A program made the position numbers and the translations under genes. Below are positions 1-6,087 of a stretch of 12,687 nt of DNA, piece after piece. Source of the stretch: Phytoactinopolyspora endophytica (GTDB lineage: Bacteria > Actinomycetota > Actinomycetes > Jiangellales > Jiangellaceae). Each line of letters opens with the position of its first letter. Positions within the stretch are counted from its first letter, which is position 1. The stretch is from NCBI RefSeq assembly GCF_004138495.1, contig NZ_ML142861.1, positions 127,130-139,816 on the forward strand, written 5' to 3'. The notes beneath the pieces are model-generated. The model had not been told where the DNA came from. It worked only from the letters and a program-made list of their open reading frames with translations, and made no database searches.

Positions 1-72
1 GACCCCAGACACAGACACCGGTGATGGCGCTTCTCCCGCTGGCTCTTGCTCGCGTACGGCGTCCGGCGTCAT
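1..72 (-). CDS. Partial gene, N-terminal 24 codons only, function unknown
   Basis: An open frame starts with ATG at 72 and runs to the left edge without a stop. It encodes the start MTPDAVREQEPAGEAPSP followed by VSVSGV. The start is supported by a strong ribosome binding site, GAGGAG, ending 8 bases before the ATG. The visible part is rich in Ala, Pro and Glu and looks like a disordered cytoplasmic N-terminus, with no signal peptide or membrane segment. It lies downstream of the DUF4192 gene on the same strand, 96 bases after its stop, with a stem-loop and a palindrome between them, so it may have its own promoter. The product cannot be named from 24 residues. Confidence 0.6.
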   Translation of the reverse strand, partial: MTPDAVREQEPAGEAPSPVSVSGV

Positions 73-89
73 AGGCAGATCTCCTCACA

Positions 90-104
90 GTGGTGAGTCA
101 CCAC
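90..104. promoter_or_regulatory. Perfect 15-bp palindrome, operator-like
   Basis: GTGGTGAGTCACCAC has two perfect 7-bp arms around a single central base. The one-base centre cannot form an RNA hairpin, so a site for a dimeric DNA-binding protein is more likely than a terminator. It lies 18 bp upstream of the ATG at 72 and just upstream of its ribosome binding site, a position suited to repression. The regulator is unknown. Confidence 0.45.
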
Positions 105-112
105 GATATCGG

Positions 113-139
113 CGGCCGTTCGGCCTGGCCGATCGGCCG
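113..139 (-). terminator. Strong GC-rich stem-loop after the DUF4192 gene
   Basis: The arms CGGCCG / CGGCCG enclose one T-T mismatch and a further 5 bp, TCGGC / GCCGA less the closing base, around a tight loop. The structure begins 30 bases after the DUF4192 stop codon, where a terminator is expected. There is no following T-run, which is common in actinomycetes. It could instead be a leader structure of the gene starting at 72. Confidence 0.45.
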
Positions 140-168
140 TCACGTATGCCGTGCTTCGTCGTTTCCAC

Positions 169-1245
169 TCAGGCAGCCACCGAGCTCCCGTCGCTGATGA
201 CGGCGCGACTGATGAGCTCACGCTGGACTCTTCGAGCCATCGCCCGAATCTCGCGTGGGTTGACCTGCGCATCCAGCAGTGCGTCAAGCAGACGTGCCAT
301 CTGGTACTCCGGCGCGCAGCGCAGCACACGTTCCAGGGCAACGGACGCGAGAGCTCCATGTCCTTGCTGGTAGCCCACCGCCGCGACGACGGTGCAGATG
401 GCCGCGCACCCTTCATCAACGGCGTACTGTGCGAGGGCGATGAGAAAAGCAAGCACTTCTTCTCCGCGCTCGTCCAAACCCCACGTGATCAGGGCGTCGC
501 GGACCCATTTGTCCTCAAGACCTGCCAACACACGGACGACGGCGGCATCGTCCAGGTCGCGTTCCCCGCTCAGGTACCTCTCCCGCATGGCGTTCAGGGC
601 CGTCAACGTGTCCTGGCGCACAGCTCCGGCCCCTCGCCTGGTCAACTCGTCGACAAGCTGTTCACACGCTTCTTCGAACCGTTGACGGAGAACAACCACC
701 CTCGGCGCGACGGGCCCTCCGACACTTTCAGCCAACGCCTCACGTCCGGGGAGCACGGCCACACCATGCAGCACACGTTGCGCTTCGAGGCCGTAGACAT
801 CGCCACCCGGCATGACGGGAATGGGCGTGCCCTCACTCGGACAGCACGGCTTGGAGCAGGTATAGGACCACCATCGGCCCCCTCGCACCAGCAGTGCGGC
901 CTCCCATCCGATGTCCCGGAGAAACAGCTCGTCCAGCACCTGGTCGATCAGATGCCGCCTGGCAAGTTCACCACCTGTATCGGCATCCTCCGTGTAGCAG
1001 ACGACGACGGTGGCATCGGCGTTCTCCCGGCCGATCCGGCTTGCCATCTCGACGGCGAATGCTTCGGCATCATCCGGGTGAGGGAGATCTACCCGCATGG
1101 CGAGGCCGGCGCGCCCCGCAGCACCGTGCAAGCAGACGACAACCAGGCTTTCACGCGCATGGAAGCCGAGCAGACCGGGTATGGCGCCGACGATCTCCGT
1201 AGGAGATTGGAGGCTTACGGTAGCTTGGTACTCGTTAGGTTTCAT
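169..1245 (-). CDS. DUF4192 family protein
   Basis: The 358-residue protein matches the DUF4192 family, which is widespread in actinomycetes and has no established function. The recognisable part is the N-terminus: SPTEIVGAIPGLLGFHARES followed by LVVVCLHG at about residues 14-41, the usual opening of this family. It has no signal peptide and no membrane segment, so it is probably cytoplasmic. It contains several short Arg- and Glu-rich helical stretches in the C-terminal half. The ATG at 1245 is the natural start because the family motif begins about 13 residues later, although only a weak ribosome binding site precedes it. The nearest purine-rich stretch, AGGAG, is 18 bases upstream. Length is close to the family norm. 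It is followed by a stem-loop, so it may be monocistronic. Confidence 0.85.
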   Translation of the reverse strand: MKPNEYQATVSLQSPTEIVGAIPGLLGFHARESLVVVCLHGAAGRAGLAMRVDLPHPDDAEAFAVEMASRIGRENADATVVVCYTEDADTGGELARRHLIDQVLDELFLRDIGWEAALLVRGGRWWSYTCSKPCCPSEGTPIPVMPGGDVYGLEAQRVLHGVAVLPGREALAESVGGPVAPRVVVLRQRFEEACEQLVDELTRRGAGAVRQDTLTALNAMRERYLSGERDLDDAAVVRVLAGLEDKWVRDALITWGLDERGEEVLAFLIALAQYAVDEGCAAICTVVAAVGYQQGHGALASVALERVLRCAPEYQMARLLDALLDAQVNPREIRAMARRVQRELISRAVISDGSSVAA

Positions 1246-1298
1246 GGAGTTAGATTGTTCATGCTCCTGTTATCTCATGTACAGCGCCGGATGGCGAT

Positions 1299-1307
1299 TG
1301 TGGATAA
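1299..1307 (-). promoter_or_regulatory. Perfect DnaA-box 9-mer
   Basis: On the minus strand this reads TTATCCACA, the strict consensus DnaA box. It lies 54 bp upstream of the DUF4192 start codon. Whether DnaA binds here cannot be told from sequence; a 9-mer may occur by chance, but rarely in GC-rich DNA. A second, imperfect box lies 31 bp away in the same orientation. Confidence 0.4.
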
Positions 1308-1321
1308 GTCTCGCAACTCCT

Positions 1322-1374
1322 GAGGCCCCTGTGGACAGCCCGTGGCCACCCCCAAAGGCTGAGCCCATGGCCTC
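1322..1374 (-). terminator. Possible terminator structure after the sulfatase operon
   Basis: GAGGCC at 1322-1327 can pair with GGCCTC at 1369-1374, which overlaps the sulfatase stop codon. Nested inside, CAGCC at 1336-1340 can pair with GGCTG at 1357-1361. This is the only paired structure found between the end of the sulfatase gene and the DUF4192 start. The loops are long and no T-run follows, so the call is weak. Confidence 0.25.
1330..1338 (-). promoter_or_regulatory. DnaA-box-like 9-mer, one mismatch
   Basis: The minus strand reads CTGTCCACA, one base from TTGTCCACA, a form of the DnaA box preferred in several actinomycetes. It has the same orientation as the perfect box at 1299-1307, at a start-to-start distance of 31 bp, about three helical turns. 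Together they could be a small DnaA site controlling the gene at 1245. Confidence 0.3.
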
Positions 1375-2795
1375 TATTGCCGGGAAGGTCCGGGAAGTCT
1401 GAAGACATCCCCGGTACGGTCGATCCACACCCGCAGAGCGTCCTCAAGAGCCGCGCGTTTGGTGTGGAAGGCCGGGTCGTGGGCATGGTTGGCCTGCTCG
1501 TAGGGGTCCTCGGCGAGGTCGAACATCAGCCACGGCTGTCCCTCAAAGCACACGTACTTCCAGTTGTCCCGGCTGACGACACCCCGCCACGGCCGGTCGA
1601 CGCTGCTGGGGTGACCGGTGGGTTCCGGCAGGCTCAGGTACGCGGTCTCTGGCACGTTTTCGGGCGCCGATGGACCGCCGGCTCCGTCGATGAGGCGGCT
1701 GTAGTCCGTACCCTCCATCTCATCCGGCACTGGTAGCCCACACAGCCCCAGTGAGGTCGGAGCGATGTCGACGTGGTTGATCGGCACGTCCGGCCGGTTA
1801 GCGTTCTGGTGCTCGCGACTGGGTCCGCCGACCACGAAGGGGATACGGACCGACTCCTCCCACGGCGCGGTCTTACGCCACTGCCCATGTGAACCGTGCA
1901 GGTCGCCGTGGTCGGAGAAGAACACAACATACGTGTCGTCGGCTAGTCCGAGGTCCACTAATGACGACCGGATCCGGCCGACGTTGGCGTCGATCTGCTC
2001 GATCCCGGCGTAGTAGCCTGCTAAATCGCGCTGCGCTCGCTCACGCAGGCGTGACACCTGGGGGACGTTCGGCCGCAGATCGATGTCACCAGGGCTATGC
2101 CTAGCCATGGCCTCCGCCGGAGCGGTGTACGGATTGTGCGGTGGCTGCATCGACAGCACGGCGAAGAACGGCTGCTCTGGCCGTTCGCGCGCCTGTTCAC
2201 CGAGCCAATCCAGCATGATGTCGGTCAGCCCGTCGGCTTCGTAGCCAGGAACCCGGAACTGTTCCATGGAGTCCTTGGAACGCAGCACGTCGACGCCCTT
2301 CGGAGTCCGTCCCTGGTCCGTGTGGAGCAGACAGTCGAACGGACGGTTATTGTTCTCATACGCCCACCAGTCCTCGAACCCGCCGCGGCGCTTTCGAGGG
2401 ATCATCCGGATCCGGTGATGCTGGTCTCCGTCTCCGTCCACCGCGTCGCCGAACTCGGCCCGGTCACCGTCCAGGTGCCACTTGCCGACGTAGCAGGTCC
2501 GGTACCCGGCGTCGCGGAAGGCGTGCGCGACGGTCGGTGTTCCGTCCGGCATCGGCACGCGATGACCGGTCACGCCGTTGTTGTGCGGATACTGCCCGGT
2601 CACCATCGCGCCGCGGAACGGGCAGCACAACGGGGAACCCGCCACCGCCCTCGTGAAGTTGGCCCCTTCGGCTGCCAACCGGTCGAGGTTCGGGGTGGAC
2701 ACGTTCGGATCGCCGGCATATCCGGTCGCCTGCGCCCGCATCTGGTCGGTCACCACCCAGATCACGTTCATCCGGCGTTGCGTTTCGTCGTGCAT
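1374..2795 (-). CDS. Sulfatase (type I, formylglycine-dependent), cytoplasmic
   Basis: The 473-residue protein belongs to the S1 sulfatase / alkaline phosphatase superfamily and should hydrolyse sulfate esters. The signature is CCPFRGAMVTG at 57-67. C57 fits the Cys of CxPxR that is converted to formylglycine, with Phe in place of the usual Ser or Ala at 60. Other catalytic elements are visible: D17 near the N-terminus, GKWH at 104-107, PPHNPY at 218-223, SDHGD at 294-298 and K308. The C-terminal part carries the usual WKYVCF and LAEDPYEQAN segments. There is no signal peptide, so it is probably cytoplasmic. The ATG at 2795 is preceded by TAAGGAG, 7 bases away; that TAA is also the stop of the relic upstream. 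It is the last gene of the uptake operon. The exact substrate cannot be read from sequence; a phosphonate hydrolase-like activity is the main alternative in this superfamily. Confidence 0.9.
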   Translation of the reverse strand: MHDETQRRMNVIWVVTDQMRAQATGYAGDPNVSTPNLDRLAAEGANFTRAVAGSPLCCPFRGAMVTGQYPHNNGVTGHRVPMPDGTPTVAHAFRDAGYRTCYVGKWHLDGDRAEFGDAVDGDGDQHHRIRMIPRKRRGGFEDWWAYENNNRPFDCLLHTDQGRTPKGVDVLRSKDSMEQFRVPGYEADGLTDIMLDWLGEQARERPEQPFFAVLSMQPPHNPYTAPAEAMARHSPGDIDLRPNVPQVSRLRERAQRDLAGYYAGIEQIDANVGRIRSSLVDLGLADDTYVVFFSDHGDLHGSHGQWRKTAPWEESVRIPFVVGGPSREHQNANRPDVPINHVDIAPTSLGLCGLPVPDEMEGTDYSRLIDGAGGPSAPENVPETAYLSLPEPTGHPSSVDRPWRGVVSRDNWKYVCFEGQPWLMFDLAEDPYEQANHAHDPAFHTKRAALEDALRVWIDRTGDVFRLPGPSRQ

Positions 2796-2806
2796 CCCGC
2801 CACTCC

Positions 2807-2923
2807 TTAACCGGCAGCCGAGGTGATCGGCTCATTGTCACTGATATCCGTTCTCACGCGTTCCAGCTCGTCCGGCAGTTCCTTGGTGATCTGGCGATAG
2901 CCGGGCTGGTTGTGCTCCCAGGT
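2807..2923 (-). pseudogene. Possible relic of a third sulfatase C-terminus
   Basis: This frame ends with TAA at 2809-2807 and encodes about 38 residues, including NQPGYRQITKELPDELERVR followed by an acidic tail. This pattern, a Pro-Gly-Tyr followed by an amphipathic Glu/Leu/Arg helix, resembles the end of many sulfatases, where a helix of this kind follows the last strand. A similar segment closes the neighbouring sulfatase at 3007-4314. No credible start or catalytic part is present: upstream the frame becomes Arg-rich and runs into the neighbouring gene out of frame. The stop codon is part of the ribosome binding site of the next gene. I infer that a tandem sulfatase gene was deleted, leaving its tail. 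It could also be chance coding-like sequence. Confidence 0.35.
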
Positions 2924-3006
2924 CCGGCAACGGAACCGCCGTCGGTGGACACAACGGCCTCGCCACACAAACGTGCTCAAGAAGCCGCCGGCGCGGCTGG
3001 TGCGGG

Positions 3007-4314
3007 TCACGAGGAGTGCCGCCGCGGGGTTGGCGGCGGCCCTACCGGCCCTTCCAGCAAGGGGTCGCGCAACTCCTTCATCGACCGCGCGAGTTCGTCG
3101 GCCAGCTCGTCCCGGATCTGTGCCCAGCCGGGATCGCCGGCCAGATTGACCTGCTCCCAAGGATCGGTATCGAGGACGTACAGTTCTTCATCGGCACGCG
3201 CGGACAGATGTGCGTTGCCCATACCTCTTCTGGTCAGGCTCTCTTCAAGATCCTTGCTCAGCATCAGTTGAGGACCGGAGACGAAGTTCCGGATGTACTT
3301 GTACCGCGCCATCCGTACGGCACGGATCGGGTCGTAGCGGTCGTGGTACGTCTTCTGCAGGAACAGTGCCCGCCCAGAATCCGACGACGCTCCGCGCAGC
3401 TCGGGCACGAGGCTGCGGCCCTCCAGGCCACCGGGCTGTGCGTGCTCACCGGCCGGCCCCGCGGGCTCTCCCGCACCGCCCAGTTCCAGCACAGTGGGCA
3501 CTACGTCCAGGTGACTGACCAGTGACGACACTCGGCCCGGCGAGACATCCCAGGAGCGTGGCGGGCGCGCGATCATGGCCACTTTCACGCCCGGGTCATA
3601 CAGGGTCCCCTTCGCACGCGGAAACGCAGCGCCGTGGTCAGTGGTGAAGAGCACCAGCGTGTTCTCCGGGTCGCCGTGCGCCTCGATCGCATCGAGAACC
3701 ATCCCGACCGCCGAGTCGATCTGTTGGATCGATCCATACATCCCCGCGATCTCCTCACGGGTGTACTCGTTGTCCGGCAGGTACAGTGGCACGTCGACCT
3801 CGTCCAACGGGAACCGCCCGTAGTCTTCCGCCGGCCACGGGCGGTGCGCCTCCCACGTGCCGATAGTCACGAAGTACGGCGTGCCACTGCGGCCGTTCTC
3901 GGCGAACCACGCGGCCGCCTCCTCACCTACCTGCAATGCACGCGGCAGGAAACCGAGGCCGAGTACCTCGTCGAAGCCCAGCACGCACGGATCGGGGTCC
4001 TCGTGCTGCAATCCGATCAGTGCTGTGTGATACCCCCGGTCCCGCGCGAGCTCCGGGAGAGTCCGTACCCCATCGGCGTAGCGCCAGCCATGGTGGGTCA
4101 ATCCCTGCAGGCCATTGCGGTGTGGAGACATCCCGGTGAACAACGCCGAGCGGGCCGGCGTACATAGCGGGGAGGCGGCGAACGCCGCGTCGAAGACTAC
4201 CGCTTCGTCGGCCAGCGCCTGCAGGTTCGGCGTCGGCGCGTGCGGCGCGTCGTAACAGCTCAGCCACGTTCCCAGATCATGGCAGTGGATGAGGACAATG
4301 TGCGGACTCTGCAT
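3007..4314 (-). CDS. Sulfatase similar to N-sulfoglucosamine sulfohydrolase (SGSH-like)
   Basis: This 435-residue type I sulfatase has the signature CTPARSALFTG at 51-61, with C51 as the formylglycine precursor. The neighbourhood, ending in PHRNGLQGLTHHGW at 64-77, resembles the heparan N-sulfatase (SGSH) type of S1 sulfatases. Further active-site elements are D13, EAH at 155-157, TTDHG at 224-228 and K235. The segment that is usually GKxH reads GLQHE at 101-105, so the His is kept but the Lys is replaced by Leu. The C-terminus has the usual RYKYIRNF and DPWEQVNLAGDP segments. No signal peptide is present, so it should act in the cytoplasm. It starts 10 bases after the permease stop, with AAAGG spanning the junction, which places it in the transporter operon. 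N-sulfated or O-sulfated aminosugars are plausible substrates by family resemblance only. Confidence 0.88.
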   Translation of the reverse strand: MQSPHIVLIHCHDLGTWLSCYDAPHAPTPNLQALADEAVVFDAAFAASPLCTPARSALFTGMSPHRNGLQGLTHHGWRYADGVRTLPELARDRGYHTALIGLQHEDPDPCVLGFDEVLGLGFLPRALQVGEEAAAWFAENGRSGTPYFVTIGTWEAHRPWPAEDYGRFPLDEVDVPLYLPDNEYTREEIAGMYGSIQQIDSAVGMVLDAIEAHGDPENTLVLFTTDHGAAFPRAKGTLYDPGVKVAMIARPPRSWDVSPGRVSSLVSHLDVVPTVLELGGAGEPAGPAGEHAQPGGLEGRSLVPELRGASSDSGRALFLQKTYHDRYDPIRAVRMARYKYIRNFVSGPQLMLSKDLEESLTRRGMGNAHLSARADEELYVLDTDPWEQVNLAGDPGWAQIRDELADELARSMKELRDPLLEGPVGPPPTPRRHSS

Positions 4315-4324
4315 GCTTGTGCTA

Positions 4325-5143
4325 TCAACCTTTCACTGCGCCGCGGGTCAATCCAGCGACGATCTGGCGGTTGGCGACGATGACCAGCAAGATGATCGGC
4401 ACGGCGGTGATAGCGCCGACCGCGGCCATCGGGCCGAACTTGATCTCCTGAGGCTGGATGAGGGTGGCGATCCCGACTGTGATCGGCGCTTCGTCGCCGC
4501 CGGTGGTGAAGACCAAGCCCATCAGGAACTCGTTCCACACCTGGATCGCGGTGAAGATGCCGACCGCCGCGATGCCCGGCGCCGCCAGCGGCGCCATCAC
4601 TCGGGCGAACGTCTTCATCTCACTCGCACCGTCCATCGCCGCTGACTCGCGCAGCTCCCCCGGAACGGTGTCGAAGTAGAACTTCATCATGATGGTGGCG
4701 AATGGAAGGTTGAACACGGTGTTCGCGAGTATCAGGCCCTGCAGATTGCCGAGTAGACCATACTCGGACATCACCACGTAGAGCCCGGGAACCAGCGTCA
4801 TCGGCGGGATCAGCTGCAAGACCGCGGCCCCGGCTAGAACCCCCAGGGTCACCCGCTTGGACCAACCCAGATGACTCAGACTGTAAGCGGCGAACCCGCC
4901 GATGACCAGGCACAGCAGTGTCGCCCCGACCACGATCAGGACACTGTTGATCACCTGCTGTCCGTAGACGGCATCTGGTCCGAACAGTGACTGGAAGCTG
5001 TGCAGCGACGGCTCGAACCCCCAGTCCGGCGAGATGATCTGACGAGGCGTCTGAATCGAGATAACGATCATCCACGCCAACGGCACGATCGTGATCACCA
5101 GCGAGGCGATCAGCAGCAACTTGACGAGAGCTCGGCTGGTCAT
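4325..5143 (-). CDS. Carbohydrate ABC transporter permease, MalG/UgpE type
   Basis: The 272-residue membrane protein has about six hydrophobic segments. The first is at residues 8-30, right after the start. The permease signature (EAA loop), which contacts the ATPase, is at about 166-186, with ESAAMDGASE at its start and a Pro near its end. The ending, with IVAGLTRGAVKG, is typical of the MalG-like subunit of CUT1 sugar transporters. The start is the ATG at 5143, which overlaps the stop of the preceding permease gene as ATGA and has AAGGGG 8 bases upstream. A longer in-frame extension exists upstream but lies inside the other permease gene and has no membrane-protein character. Translational coupling of the two permeases fits their one-to-one use in the complex. 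Confidence 0.93.
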   Translation of the reverse strand: MTSRALVKLLLIASLVITIVPLAWMIVISIQTPRQIISPDWGFEPSLHSFQSLFGPDAVYGQQVINSVLIVVGATLLCLVIGGFAAYSLSHLGWSKRVTLGVLAGAAVLQLIPPMTLVPGLYVVMSEYGLLGNLQGLILANTVFNLPFATIMMKFYFDTVPGELRESAAMDGASEMKTFARVMAPLAAPGIAAVGIFTAIQVWNEFLMGLVFTTGGDEAPITVGIATLIQPQEIKFGPMAAVGAITAVPIILLVIVANRQIVAGLTRGAVKG

Positions 5144-6087
5144 GTCGACCGCCCCTTCCGTGTGATCCGGCGCACGCCCAGAGCGACGGCGAAGACGGCC
5201 AGCACCAGCATGACCACGGTGACACTCAGTGCGGCGCCATACCCGAAGTTGAAGTCCTCGAAGAAGACATCGCGGATGTAGATGCTGATGACCGTCGTAG
5301 CGGTGCCAGGCCCACCGAAGGTCAACAAGTACATCTCGTCGAAGACCTTGACGCCCATGATGATGCGGATCACGGCCGCGCCGACGATCGCCGGCGTGAG
5401 GATCGGGAAGATGATCGAGCGCAGCGTCTGCCAGTACGTCGCGCCGTCGACCAGCGCGGCCTCCAGCACGCTCGAATCGATTGCCCGCAGCGCGGTGTAG
5501 ACCAAGAGGAACACGATGGGCGTCCAGTGCCACACGTCGACCGCGATCACGCTGGCCATCGCACCGAACGGCTGCCCGAGCCAGCCTTGTTCAGGCAGGC
5601 CGAGCGAATCCAGGATCCGGTTCAACAAGCCGATCTGTGGGCTGAGGATCAACAGCCAGACGACGCTGACCACCACCGGAGCGACGATCGCCGGCCAGAT
5701 CAGGATGTTCTGGGCCACCCGCTGCAGCCGCCCGGCCGCGCGGTCCACCACCAGCGCCAGCGCTATACCGAAGACCAGCGTCAGGACGACCGTCGCTACG
5801 ATGAAGACGGCCGAATTCTTCAGCGACGTGAGAAACAGTTCGTCGCGGAAGACCCGGGAGAAGTTGTCGAACCCCGCGAACTCCCACAAGAACTGTCCCT
5901 GCTCTAGCCGCACCCTGCCGAGGGAGGTCTTGATCAGCTCGAAGACGGGGTACCCGACGAATGCGACGAGCAAGACCACAAGCGGCGCCACGGACAAGTA
6001 CTTGAACCACGGCACGGGTCGGCTACGACGCCACGCTCCGCGGCGAGGCGGCGTGCGTACCCGAGTGGTCTCGGCCGTCATGGTCAC
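5140..6087 (-). CDS. Carbohydrate ABC transporter permease, MalF/UgpA type
   Basis: The 315-residue inner-membrane subunit forms the sugar channel with the MalG-type partner. The N-terminus is Arg-rich and cytoplasmic. The first membrane segment is about 30-52, with further segments near 93-114, 130-149, 180-200, 235-255 and 285-305. The EAA loop is EAALVDGATYWQTLRSI, starting at E209, with its Pro downstream. The segment KVFDEMYLLTFGGPG is typical of this subunit. I place the start at the GTG at 6087: it overlaps the binding-protein stop as GTGA and lies 9 bases after AGGAAGG. The ATG two codons later (6081) is the alternative but is 15 bases from that site. No ATP-binding gene is nearby; such systems often share an MsmX/UgpC-type ATPase encoded elsewhere. 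Confidence 0.92.
   Translation of the reverse strand: MTMTAETTRVRTPPRRGAWRRSRPVPWFKYLSVAPLVVLLVAFVGYPVFELIKTSLGRVRLEQGQFLWEFAGFDNFSRVFRDELFLTSLKNSAVFIVATVVLTLVFGIALALVVDRAAGRLQRVAQNILIWPAIVAPVVVSVVWLLILSPQIGLLNRILDSLGLPEQGWLGQPFGAMASVIAVDVWHWTPIVFLLVYTALRAIDSSVLEAALVDGATYWQTLRSIIFPILTPAIVGAAVIRIIMGVKVFDEMYLLTFGGPGTATTVISIYIRDVFFEDFNFGYGAALSVTVVMLVLAVFAVALGVRRITRKGRST

Noticed and set aside
151..1323. A 390-residue plus-strand frame opposite the DUF4192 gene
   Set aside because: Its composition is His/Arg/Pro-rich with no recognisable domain, and the DUF4192 frame on the other strand has clear family motifs.
2097..2810. A 237-residue plus-strand frame opposite the sulfatase
   Set aside because: Antisense shadow of a gene with complete sulfatase motifs; Arg/Val/His-rich and without a domain.
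4325..5533. A 402-residue form of the MalG-type permease
   Set aside because: The extra 130 residues overlap the other permease gene out of frame and are Arg/His-rich. The ATG at 5143 with ATGA overlap is the proper start.
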